Shown here piece by piece: positions 43,557 to 55,639 of a DNA stretch of 64,000 bases. This stretch comes from Siphonodentalium dalli. Lineage: Eukaryota; Mollusca; Scaphopoda; Gadilida; Siphonodentaliidae. Position 1 is the stretch's first letter. Each line of letters begins with the position of its first letter. The position numbers were made by a program, and so were the translations under genes. The notes below the pieces were generated by a model that had not been told where the DNA came from, searched no databases, and was given only the letters and a program-made list of their open reading frames with translations. The stretch covers positions 57,124,025-57,188,024 of the forward strand of contig CP136068.1 in the NCBI GenBank assembly GCA_032622095.1, written 5' to 3'.

Positions 43557-44295
43557 CACTGTAATTTGTAAATTAATTAATCTACAAGTACAACGAGTAA
43601 AGTCATTAAAAAATAGATATGTACTGATAGCACAGTAATAAAAAAGCCATTTCAATTTTTAGTATGTTTTTGGCAGATTTTCTACTTTATATAAATGCTT
43701 CCGTTTGCATGACAACCTGACGCGGTATGTAACTTTGTTATTTGAGTATTTATATTTATTTTCGTAAAAAAAAGATCAGTTTTAATAAATAATGACAAAC
43801 AAACATAGCAATACATTAAAATAGTAAATAAGCCTACTGTTGTATTTTTTCAACATCGTTTATTTTTGTATGAAATTATTTATATTCGGACTCAGTTTCG
43901 AATCCGGAAGTATAAATGAGGAAATTTTGGAACACATTTTTATTTTCATAAAAGTCGAAGGTAAAACATTTATAGGGGAGACTGGGGAGAACTGGGACAG
44001 GGGTGAACTGGGACAGGGGGCGTGGCTTGAAATTGGAGTGACAATTCAAACTCACGTTTCATGCAAAATGATGCACGATGAATTACTCAAACAAAATTAA
44101 TATTTCAAGTTGATCAAAGTTTTTATTCATTATTGGAGGCAAATTTAATTGCATGCGTAATAAGACATCAAAATCATCTTTTTAGACAGACACTTTGATT
44201 TTAGTGGCCTGTAGGTAGAAAGCATTCATATAACTTAAACATATCAGTTACGCCGCAAACACGTACGTCCATCTATAAAATGAAAAATGTATGTT

Positions 44296-47200
44296 TCATA
44301 GGAGTGCCTGTATCGGAGGCTGTATTTCTGGCCAACTTGGGATATATACGATCACGCCAGTACGTATGGGCCGTAGGACGGCGACATGTCACTCTGTGTC
44401 CAAAGGTTCGCTAATCCAGGCCTTTAGATTAGGCTAATTTGGGGACATTTTGGGGGACAGAGGTGATAGGTTTGAGTGAGGGGGGGTACCCCCTTGTGAC
44501 TATTGGGGGTATGGGGGTTTCCCCGGGGAGAATTTTGTTTAAAGTAAACCTAAAATGGGGGCTGTCTGGTTGTTCTGAAGCATATGAAAGGTGAAAGAAA
44601 TGAACCAATGGCCCCCATATCATTTCCTGCAACTTGGGCTTATATCAGCATTCAGCAAGTTATGTTACATATGTACCCTTATATTTTCAAGTTTTGTAGG
44701 TCACAATTTATTGAATATTGGGAATATTGGATCATTTGACATCAACAAAGCCATTTTATAGATGTATGGTGCTTGAAAGTTCACCAAGCAGTTCACCAAC
44801 ACACTGATCATGGGTATTTCCAATTAAAATTTAATTTAATCTAACTACTAGTACATGTATATTTGTTGTGGTCAAATGAAGCAATATACACACACAAACA
44901 GGTCATAAAAATGGTGATTTTGCGGTGACATTTTGTCAAATGTGCCCTCTAATTTGGGGACATTTCTATAATTTGGGGACATCGGTAAACGCTGTGAGTT
45001 GTGGGGAATATTAAGGCCTGGCTAACCCAAGGTTCATTATACCGAAGTTTCGCCATTCCCAAGGTTCTCTATATTCCTCGATATTCAGAAGGTTTTTATA
45101 ACTTTTATTTTGAAGTTTCTTTCTATATTCTAAAGTTTTGAGAGGTTTCTTTATCATAAGACTCTTTTTATGAAGGAAATAACTTAACCCTTTACCCAAC
45201 AAACCGGCCAAAACCGGCCAAATAAAGCTTCAACAGCCTAAAATATCTTCGGTCTGTCTCAATAGAACCATACAAATATGGATATCATTGGAACCGGCTC
45301 CTTGACCACATTGTGATAGTTACAGTTATGCCCTGTGCCAATGCATTCTCTTATATATGCGAGTCGACCATAGGTCGACTCGCATATATAAGAGAATGCA
45401 TTGGCACAGGGCCCTTATGTTGGGTAAAGGGTTAAAGCCATAAAGGTACTCAATCCGATAAGACGCTGCTAAATTACTCCTTCCTTGGTTTGGGTGGGGA
45501 AAAAAATATTTGATTAGTGTCGAGGAACCCACCCATCAAAGCTCAGAGTAATTAGATATCGATCTTTGCAGTTTGCTATTTTTATTGTTTCTGGGCCTGA
45601 TCGTGCCAGAAGGACGAGGTCAAATGGGCGGTCTTCCAGATAAAGATGGATAACTGTAAAATCGTGGTAATAATAACTACATGGTATTAGAGTTGTCCAT
45701 CTTTTCTGGTTAAATACGCCCAGAATAGCAAACCTTCAGAATAGCGAACCTTCGATGTCTGAATAAGAACCTTTGGAATAGCGAATATGGAATCTTCGAA
45801 ATAATGAACGCGATCCTGTATGAAGAGCCCATGACACGTCCATCATTAAATGTATACATGTTTCATGAGACTGTTTATATATACATATATAAGACTGGAG
45901 TAAAGTTGAGACCAACATGTCTTTGTTAATTTTGGTGCCCAGATTTCAACGAAATTTGGTGTGGTGACTCAGGGTGCCCTGGCAGAGTGTATAATGGCGT
46001 TAGTTTTTCAAAATTTTGATTTAAACAAATTTAAATGAATAAAAAAAAATGAACATATGTGAATATTCAGGTACAAATAAACCTATTTGCACGAGAATAT
46101 GTTGCAGCACCAGATATAGAGGAATGTGGGCCACAGTTAGACATGGGTCAGAGTGAGATATTGCCTCTAACATTTCTCTAATTTCCAGACCAATATCCAT
46201 GGCGCCAGTCAAGCGATATTAGCCATATAGCACATTTTACTATATTTCTTCAAAATGCAATCATCAGGTGAAGGTTGAATCTGGCCAAGCGACCAATTTT
46301 CAAGGCAAAATTATTTTAATTAAATTTTTGCAATTTTAAAGGTACTCAATCCAAATTAACCCTCGCAGATTATTATTTCCTTGACTTCGGAGGTGAAAAA
46401 TATTTGATTCAAGTCGAGGAACCCACAACATCAAAGCTCATAGTGATCAGATACCGATTTTTAAAATCTATCATTTAAATTTGTTAGTGGCCCAGCAAAC
46501 AGCAGACGAGAATACTTTTTCTGACCAAATTGCAGATGAAGATGGATAATTCTAAAATCAACTGTTTTTTTGTGTGTGTCAGATGTTTGACAATTTATCA
46601 GCAATATTCGTTGAGCAAAAAGTTGATAAATTACAAGTTTTTGTCAATTTTATGCTATAATTGACTGCAGTTTTTTTTTAGCAATTAATCGATTCTGTCA
46701 ACTGAAGCGGCATTTCAAAAAATCTTCTTGTTGTTGGAATCTGATGATATGGGGACTATTGATTCGGATTGAGGACCTTTAAGGAAAAATATCTTTATTG
46801 GATAAATTTACATATAATACTGAATACATTTTTATGAAAACGGGTTACGTGGATGGGGCACAATGACTCAATGAGACATAATTTATGGCCTGTGGTAGGA
46901 TCCAACTTCAGTAGATGATAGGCACTTCAAAAATGAATGAGATAATTTGCCAAATGACTATTGTTTTGGGGCTGGAGTGGATAAATATTTTAGATCAAAC
47001 AAACTGATGTCATTGTGCAATAGTGATATGTTTGGTGCATTTCCTATATGGTTACTACTTAGGGGTGACCCCTTCTGTGAAGTAGATGATAAGAAACAAG
47101 TATTAAGGGTGGTCCCAGCTCGAGATTGCATGCTTGTTCGTGACTTTTGTGAGCTTTTATGGCTAGAATTGTATTTTGACCTGAGTCACATTCACAGTGA

Positions 47201-48380
47201 GTGGGTGAGGCTGAAGTCGTTGATAACTAAATTTAGTAATCTGTAATCACTAAATTGACTAATACAATCCTAATATTATTAGATTAGTAAGCCACATGAA
47301 CGCTTTCACCGATTACTGCGTCCACAAGTTCCAGCTACGCGCTACGTTCAACGGTTCATGATTGAACTATACTGTGTATAGTAAATCAGTCAGCTCTAAA
47401 ATGTCCATTTTCTGATTTCCTTGACACAAGTTGAGGTTTGACATGACAGTGTTAGATATTAACAATTAAATTTACTATTTAGAGAAGTAGTTAGTAGATT
47501 GAACGATTTGCCGCTTGCAGTTGAAACTCTAAGTCTAACCACTAAACCAGTCCAGGTGAAAACAGACTTAAAATTGAACAATAACAGAACAAGTCAAATC
47601 GCCGTGGTGAGCAGTCTGCACAGACCAGTCCACATTCCATTCCAGTGACCTTCATTTTCATATTTTTTTCAGTCACAGATTCGTCATTGAGTTTCTTTCC
47701 GACTGACTGATTTTCACTTTGAACACAGTTCACTTCAACTTCAAAACAACTTAACAAGTTGTTGTTGTTGACATGTTGTTGTTATTCTTCTTCTTCTTTT
47801 GACTGCTTTGACTCTAAAGTCATTCCAGTAATTGGCTCGTAGTGCTATCTTCGCTTGTGCTTTCTCGTTTGTTCTCAACGCTTACGTGCTGTGATACCGT
47901 TGTACATTTAAAATACGAGCGATAACAATAACAATCAATTCCATTTCAAATTTCGCAAACAAGAGAGCGCCACCATCTTGTAACGAAATTACGTCATCAT
48001 TTCCAACGTTGCTATGGCCTGCCAGGGGACGTAATATTCTAACTGTAATGGTACGGAATCTGGCGAGGTTTGCCGAATGCTATGCGCCCGCGTCAGCTAA
48101 ATCCACATGAAGCATTTAATTTTGAATAAGGTTGATTTTGTTTTTCAAATTTAATAGTGTTGCTATAGGGAGGCTGATCGAAGAAGAAAAATAAATTCGT
48201 TTTATTAATTTGACAATTCTATTCCAACATGGCGGCCACCATAGGGCCCCATAGGTCTGAATCGCCCAGATGTAAACAAAAAAATTTCATGTTGATAGGG
48301 TATAGAAATTACTGACGTCACAACTATACTTGCGTCGCTTATGTTACTGTAAAACAACCCTTTGGGTTGTGATTAGTTAG
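44296..48380. repeat. segmental duplication, copy A
   Basis: Blocks at 44,300-44,360, 45,700-46,330, 46,785-47,200 and 47,170-48,375 recur in the same order and orientation at 52,005-52,060, 52,228-52,915, 52,915-53,600 and 54,605-55,625. Examples are 'TCTGGCCAACTTGGGATATA', 'GAGAATATGTTGCAGCACCA' and 'CCCAGCTCGAGATTGCATGC'. Similarity in the best blocks is high, with small indels. Copy A has gained the MITE at 45,188-45,431. The sequence has no coding capacity that I recognise. Confidence 0.8.
45188..45431. mobile_element. TTAA-type MITE copy 3 with perfect 40-bp palindrome
   Basis: CCCTTTACCCAACA at the left and its complement TGTTGGGTAAAGGG at the right are flanked by TTAA (45,184-45,187 and 45,432-45,435). 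Near the right end lies a perfect 40-bp inverted repeat (45,330-45,369 and 45,373-45,412) separated by only ATA. It contains 'GTGCCAATGCATTCTCTTAT', shared with copies at 7.5 and 39 kb. The ends are piggyBac-like; no coding capacity. Confidence 0.85.
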
Positions 48381-49667
48381 TCACTTAGTGACAAAATAAT
48401 TACTTAGTTCAATTGCTAATGTTTATTCTTGGAATTAAGATTGATATATATTTTGAGGTTGTGGGGAGAACTGGGACATTGTCAGTTTGTCAACATGTGA
48501 ATCAAGGATGACATGGGGGTTGGGGTGTCGCATTCCCAACTTTGGTCAAAGTTTTCATTAGTTCGAGATTTCATGCCTGACACAACATATTAAGCTGGAA
48601 ATATGAGACCAAAGATAAGTTGAATTATTTTGGTAGTATCATTTCCAACCAGTATTTAGTGTGAAATGTGTTATTTTATGAAAAAAATTGAATTGCCTGC
48701 ACTTGCGGCCAATATATTTGAATCAAATGATTATCAGTAGAAATATTCCAACCTTAGGGGTGGAGTCAAGTCGAACATTTGCAATAGTTGGAAACCTTGA
48801 GGTACCAGTTGGAAAATTCCAACCCAAGAATGGTGCAGATAGAATTTATAATATGTGGACATTTGTGGGTCTGGTTATGGAGGGGGTGCATGGAAATTCT
48901 AAAGTGGACCCCCAATGGAGATGCTCTAGTCACGCCTGGCTAGAATCCATTCAAAATTGGTAGGCTGTTAAATTGGCCGAGCATGCCGTATGCAGGATTA
49001 CATGTACATGTATCTAGTCAAATGTATTGGTCTAATGAATGAAAGTCATTGCCATCATATGCAATTCATGCAAATTAGTTACATATATACTAGGTCAACA
49101 TGACCGCTTTCGCCGATTGCTGCTTCCAGCAGAAGGATACGGTACGCACTACGTTCATGACTGAACTACATATATACTAGCTACATGCATGTGCATATAT
49201 GTTTTACAAAAAAATATTGTTAATGAGAATGTAAATCATGGGCCTCGTGTGAAATTATTAGGTATGTTTGGCTACAACTTTAATTTGTCCTCTCGGCAAA
49301 CATCTCTCATATCTTTGATATTCAATATCTCCGTTATGATGATTTTTAGCATCCAAATTAAAAAACGTTTGGATTAGAGTTGAGAATATTGTTTTTTTAA
49401 AGCAGCACTAGACCGTCCCACTTTGACCAACCAAATGTCAGACCCACATCTCCCCACACTGGCCCAGTTCACCCCCAGAAAACATTTCATGTAATTGAGA
49501 GTTATCTCCCTTGTAATATGCTAATCAGACAGAATATCTTCCCTTGTGTTCGTATATCCAGTGTGTTTGTTAATACCTTGGAGCCTTTCAGCATTTATCT
49601 AAAATTACCAAAATAATTGGTTACATTTATAAATTGTCCCAGTTCTTCCCAGTCTCCCCTACTATTA

Positions 49668-50549
49668 TAGTGGAGCGGACGGAACCGATTTCAGAAAGTT
49701 TAGTCCATCGGGACCACACACAAGCTTTTGAAGGTTATGACATTCCGCATCGGGTTGGACCCGGTGTGAAATATACAAATGATGCAAAAGATGATTTTTA
49801 GCGGATTAAGTGCCAAAATTCTGCAAAAATCCCTGTTTTTGTAAAATGCGGCAAAATGAGAAATAAAAGTATAGAAACGCAAACATTTTGCACTAAAATA
49901 TTGTAGTCTACATACCTCTAGATATTTACTACGATAGTGTTACGATTTCTCTGATATAACGAAGATTTTTTTTTTAGATTTATTGTAAAAATAGACAAAA
50001 CAGAGCAATTTTTCATTTTTTTTGCCTCACTTAATGGGCGATATATCAATATTGTTTTGACCAGGGATATCGTATATGGTCTAGAAAAGTGCGGATATAT
50101 ATACCGCATACGGCAATATGCTGAATATGTCATTATATTTAACACGTGCTGTGTTATGTAAGATTATTTCAACCCTCACCCCAAAATTCAGCAAAAAGTA
50201 ACTGTTTTAGGGGAATTCGGCACAAATGAATACAAAAGCACAGGTATTCGGGATATTTTTGTGCTACGATATAGCAGGTTACATACTTATAAATACAAAG
50301 TATTGAAATGCCATGATTGCGGTGATAGATGTAAAAAATTCTTAAATTTACTTGGAAAATAGACAAAAAATCATTCATTTTCAGTTGTTCTATCAAAATC
50401 ATCTTTTGCATTATTTGTATATTTCACACCGGGTCCTATCCGGTGCACAATGTCATAACCTTCAAAATGATGTATCACAAGCCCTTGTGTGGTGCCGATG
50501 GACTAAACTCCTACTTCTAGTAAGCTTTTTGAGTTTGTCCGCTGTACTA
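49668..50549. mobile_element. 882-bp Tc1/mariner-type element with long inverted ends
   Basis: The ends TAGTGGAGCGGAC and, read inward from the right, TAGTACAGCGGAC are flanked by TA (49,666-49,667 and 50,550-50,551). Inverted similarity continues for about 130 bp with gaps: 'TTTAGTCCATCGG.ACCACAC', 'GAAGGTTATGACATT' and 'GGTGTGAAATATACAAAT.ATGCAAAAGATGATTTT'. A second internal inverted pair with 'GTACA...AAAAGCACAGG' reads less clearly. It abuts the 5.7-kb element directly. No transposase seen. Confidence 0.75.
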
Positions 50550-52000
50550 TATTACAAACAAAAGTTAATATGATTACGTTAGTACGTATGGACAACCCAA
50601 AACAAGTACGTCCATCCATAAAATGGGGGGGGGGTCATCCACTTTTTTCCATACAGTAGGCCGGTGTGGGTGGGTGGTTCATCTGCGAAAAAGTAACTTT
50701 TTTCCTGAGTGGTCGCAATTTTTTCCTCTTACAACATTTCTGCAATATAATTGCCTCAAAGTGTTCAGCATCATTGTTATTCATTTATAGCATTAATATT
50801 TACTCATTATACCTGATCAGACCAGATGACCCAGTCAAAATTGTATCAGAACTCGGACATGGGACTGTAGACTGCAACAATGCATATCACTGAGATAACA
50901 ATCTTGAGATGGTGGGGGTCGTGGGACCCAGATAAAAGATTGGGCGAGCATACATAGAACTTGAATGTGTAGATATGGAGAAGGCTGCTATTAAAGTGGA
51001 ATAAACAGAATCAGAACAGACGAGTGAAAAGAAGGGAGAGAAAATATAATATAACTTAATATATATGCAAGTCTAAAAATAATGTGCTGGTCATCAGCAA
51101 AATGATCGAGGTCTGCAGAGGGTGATACTACCCGGCATAGCATCAACAAATTCAACCTCTGACGACCTCATTCTATTTTGGTCTCGACCAACCATGGAGA
51201 ACTAGCTACAAAATGATGGTAACATATGGTGAATTTGGTAATGCTATAGCCCCCTATGCTGTGTAGCATCACTAAAACTCACCCTCCTTGGAGCTTATTG
51301 TGCAGGCTGCATATGACCGTCTTATTTTCAAGTTTCTATTTACACGTACATATATGTGTCTGAATGCTTGACCTGGGTCTGGCCTTCGCACAGTACCTAG
51401 CCCATGAACTCAGCTCATGGAAATGAAACTTAGTTTTGTGATACATGGTGGATTTCAGCTGAATACCTGTATTGTTAGAGAGTTAATTGCCAGGTGGTGT
51501 TGCCCTAATAATTTTTCAAAAATCATAATTGACATAAAGTCATGTGATACTATGGATCACATCTAAAGTTACACTTGCTGTGATGAAAAGACGGCACACT
51601 AATGCTTTTATACTTGTTTACATGTATAATGAGCTACCTCAGACAATATTTGGGGACGAAACAATCAATAATTTACTGATCAGCACATGTATTCTGTGTG
51701 CTATTTTGGGTTTTTCCAGGTTTTTTTAGGTTTTTTTTTAGATCCTGTTTCATGTTATTACAAAAGTTGGAATGACTTAGAACAACCAGAAACGGAAATA
51801 GGGTAACTGTAATACTGACCATCAAGCTTAAATGGTGTGAGACTACAGATTTGGAAGTAAAAAAGGGGTGGGTACCGTACCCCGCATGAAATTGGAAAAA
51901 ATATTTTTTCCTTCAAATATGGGGGTGGTGTGTACCCAAGAGCCGGAAAAATGTTTTATCAGCCTACTGTCATGTCACTTTTTTCCGACCCCCCCCCCCT
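50550..52000. other. no recognisable gene; homopolymer-rich spacer
   Basis: Contains a G-run at 50,622-50,632, and at about 51,125-51,180 a segment ('CATAGCATCAACAAATTCAACCTCTGACGACCTCATTCT') that recurs near 58,470-58,530. Nothing else was recognised. Confidence 0.4.
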
Positions 52001-52081
52001 GGGAGGCTGGGAGTGCCTGTATTTCTGGCCAACTTGGGATATATGATCACGTCAATACGTATGGACAGCAACATGTCCCTA

Positions 52082-52370
52082 TTCCGAAGGTTTGCTATTC
52101 CGAATGTTCACTATTCCCAAGGTTCGCTATTCCGATGGTTCTCTATTCCGATGGTTCTCTATTCCAAAATTCCTCGTGTGGTTTTTGTGGGGGGGGGGGG
52201 GGGTGGGGCTGCAAATTTAATTAATTTCTGGTTAAATACGCCCAGAATAGAAGACCTTAATAGAAAAACCTTCAGAATAGCGAATCTTCGGAAAATAACG
52301 AACATTTGGAATAGCGAACCTTCGGAATAATGAACCTTCGGAATATGGAACCTTCGGAATAATGAACCCG
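52082..52370. repeat. GGTTCGCTATTCCGAA minisatellite in two opposite orientations
   Basis: About five units of GGTTCGCTATTCCGAA-like sequence (52,082-52,168) are followed, after a G-run and an 80-bp spacer, by about seven units of the complement (TTCGGAATAGCGAACC; 52,255-52,370). A decayed counterpart exists in copy A at 45,025-45,100 and 45,725-45,815. The array can fold back on itself. Confidence 0.75.
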
Positions 52371-55300
52371 ATCCTGTATGAACATCCCACGACATCAATA
52401 AATGCATAAATGTTTCATGGGACTGTTTATATATACATATAAGACTGGAGTAAAGTTGAGACCAACATGTCTTTGTTAATTTTGGTGTCCGGATTTCAAC
52501 GAAATTTGGTGTGTGGTGACTCAGGGTGCCCTGGCAGAGTGTATAATGACGTTAGTTTTTCTAAATTTTGATTTAAACAAATTTAAATGAATAAAAAATA
52601 TGAACCTATATGAATATTTATTTAGGTACAATATAAACCTATTTGCACGAGAATATGTTGCAGCACCAGATATAGGGGAATGTGGGCCACAGTATAGGGG
52701 AATGTGGGCCACAGTGAGACATGGGTCAGAGTGAGACATTGCCTCTAACATTTCTCTAATTTCCAGACCAATATCAATGGCGCCAGTCCAGAGATATTAG
52801 CCATATAACACATGTTACTATATTTGTTCAAAATGCTATCATCAGGTGAAGGTTGAATCTGGCCCAGCGACCAATTTTCAAGGCAAAATTAATTAATTTC
52901 ATTTTTGCAATTTTAAGGGAAAAATATCTTTATTGGATAAATTTACATATAATACTGAATACATTTTTGTGATGTGGAAAACGGGGATTTATTACACTAT
53001 TTCACATAGCCACATTTGATTTATTTATAGACGTTTATGTATGCTTGACTTTCAGCGAGTTACTAGGGTGGGGGGGCACAATGACTCAATGGGACACAAT
53101 TTCTGGCCTGTGGTAGGATCCACCTTCAGTAGATGATAGGCACTTCAAAAAGGAATGACATAATTTTCCAAATGACTATTGTTTTGGGGTTGGAGTGGAT
53201 AAATAATTTAGATCAAACAAACTGATTTTGTGCAATAGTGGTATGTTCGGGGCGTTTCCTATACGGTTACTACTAATTAATTAAACGTGCATATATGCAC
53301 GTTTACTGAGTTCACCTTAAAAGACCATCGAACCACAAAAATTACTAGATCATGTCATGAATCTCTGCACTAGATATGACCGTACTATAGACCATATTAC
53401 ACCAATTGCACTGTACAAAAACCTGGGAACATTTTTATGTTCTGACAGGGAAATTTATAACAATGAATAAACAAGAAGGGAATATATTTCCCTTTATTGT
53501 TAATACTTGTTCCTCAATAATCTACTTCACAGTAGGGCTGGTCCCAGCTCGAGATTGCATGCTTGTTTGTGACTTTTGTGATATTATATCATACTCTCAG
53601 GTGTCCTATCATTGTGATGGGTCAATAATATTGATAGTGGAGACTTAGACTGAAATTAATAATAGTGATGGAAATTTAATTCTATTTAATTCTATTTTAA
53701 TTTAATTCTATATATGTCTCTGTGCCAAATAATTTACTGATCATTGAGAATTTTCTAATTGCCCGGGAGGAATTACATTAGAGTAAGGGACGCAAGCAAA
53801 ATCAACCCACAAAGTCACTTAAATCTTGCAATTTCAAAGTTAGACCTTCACATTCTATGACTGACACACATTATTAAGAAACAGGTATTTCATAATTTAT
53901 TACCTGTACTGTTTTTTCATTACCGGTATTACAAACTTCCCTTTCGCAACAGCAAAAACTTTGTACTGCTGGAATATATCATTCTCAACGGGCATAGATA
54001 CATAGAGATTAATGGCATGGTCTAAGAAAATGCTACCAGATTAAACATTTATATGACCATCTGCGATTGCCCCATGAGTCATGTAGAACTGGAAGGTCAT
54101 GACAGTTCGAACAGCTTGGCCTGGAATTATTATGTTTAGCATACAGATTATACCAATACCAATGTGTCAAGTCGACAATAGCAAGTATGCAGGGCTATAT
54201 TTAATAAATTTTCCACAAATAGCCACTAGTATATATGCTAGCCATGCTGACCGAGCTCCCGCTTAATGCTTAAGGTTTAAATAGAGAACACAGTGTTAAA
54301 ATCATGAAATATTTATTATGTGAGAATGCTGAAACAAATCACCGTTAACTTAATGGTGTTATTAACGGTGCATTATAATTATTATATTTAACTTGATCTG
54401 TCCATCACAGGAAACAGAATTCATAGATGGCAAGTTGAAAGCCTATCCTCTCACCAGTCACTACACTCTGCAGTGTGCCGAGACCAAATGGGAGATGTTC
54501 TTCTTTTCCTTCACTCACCAAGTTAATTGACTCACTTTGTCAGTCACCAATTCACTGGGCTTCACATGTTTGTCACATCTGTGTGTCAACTGCTCTGTAG
54601 CTGGCTATAATTGTATTTTGACCAAAGTCACACTCACAGTGAGTGGGTGAGGCTGAGCCAGAAGTCGTTGAAAACTAAATTTACTAATCTGTAATCACTA
54701 ATACAATCCTAATAGTAATAGACTAGTAGTACTAGTAGTAAATCAGTCAGCTCTAAAATGTCCATTTTCTGATTTCCTTGACCTGACAGTGTCAGCTATT
54801 AACAATTAAGTTTAGAGAAGTAGACGGAACAATTTGCTGCTTGCAATTCTAACCAGTCCAGGTGAAAACATACTTAAACTTTAACAGAACAAGTCAAATC
54901 ACCGTGGTGACCACAGACCAGTCCAACGTCCACAGTCCACTCCACTGTCTCCACTGACCATGACAGACACCATCATTTCGATTTTCATATTTTTTCAGTC
55001 ACAGATTCATCATTCAGTTTCTTTCCGAATGACTGAGTTTCACTTCCACTGTTCAACCAAGTCCGGAGGCTTCACACACAATGTATGCCCAATCGATTGG
55101 CTTATACCAATAAAATTCAGCACGAGAACAACAACAACGGAGAATTTCGAATATGCACTCGCCGGTAACTTCTTGCACCTGGGTGCACCCATTTTGTAAT
55201 GAAAATTACGTCACCAATCGCAACGTTGCCAGGGGACGTAATTTCAAACAAACGGTTTGGAATCTGACGAAGTTTGCCGAATGCTATGTGCCTATGTCAA

Positions 55301-55452
55301 CTAAATCCACTTCAATCATTTAATTTTGAATAAGGTTGATTTTGTTTTTCAAGTTTAACAGTGTTGCTATGGGGAGGCTGATCGAAGAAGAATATAAATT
55401 CATTTTGTTAATTTGTCAAGGTTATTCCAACATGGCGGCCACCATAAAGGCC

Positions 55453-55502
55453 ATATAAATTGGATATATAAAGACATTGTCTTTATATATCCAATTTCTA
55501 TG
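55453..55502. mobile_element. 50-bp foldback with 9-bp target duplication
   Basis: ATATAAATTGGATATATAAA plus GACA pairs with its near-perfect complement up to 55,502 (arms about 24 bp, two mismatches). ATAAAGGCC is duplicated at 55,444-55,452 and 55,503-55,511. Copy A of the segmental duplication (48,236 on) reads straight through this site without the insertion, confirming its boundaries and that it arrived after the duplication. Confidence 0.8.
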
Positions 55503-55639
55503 ATAAAGGCCCCAGTGGTCCGAATCGCCCGGATGTACACAAAAAATTGAGGTTGATAGAGTATAGAAATTAGTGACGTCGCTTACGTAACCGTAAAACA
55601 ATCTTTGGGTTGTGATTATATTGTGGTTATTCAACTTTG

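Larger units (their letters stand above)
43974..49660. mobile_element. 5.7-kb element with 26-bp inverted ends
   Basis: The left end AGGGGAGACTGGGGAGAACT plus GGGACA and the right end, read inward, AGGGGAGACTGGGAAGAACT plus GGGACA differ at one base in 26. Flanking 8-mers ACATTTAT (43,966-43,973) and ACTATTAT (49,661-49,668) agree at 6 of 8, compatible with an old hAT-type duplication. Repeats of the end motif (GGGGAGAACTGGGACA) recur inside at 48,473. No transposase is recognised. It includes copy A of the segmental duplication. Confidence 0.6.
52004..55630. repeat. segmental duplication, copy B
   Basis: Direct copy of the 44.3-48.4 kb segment, about 7.7 kb downstream. It lacks the TTAA MITE and the ends of the 5.7-kb element, and instead has private stretches at about 53,270-53,520 and 53,650-54,600 and a 50-bp foldback at 55,453-55,502. 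Shared blocks include GTGGGCCACAG-containing tandem units (52,675-52,735) and the segment ending 'GTAAAACAATCTTTGGGTTGTGATTA'. Confidence 0.8.

Noticed and set aside
52159-52407. Proline-rich open frame on the minus strand at 52.2-52.4 kb
   Set aside because: Produced by the G-run and the TTCGGAATAGCGAACC minisatellite.
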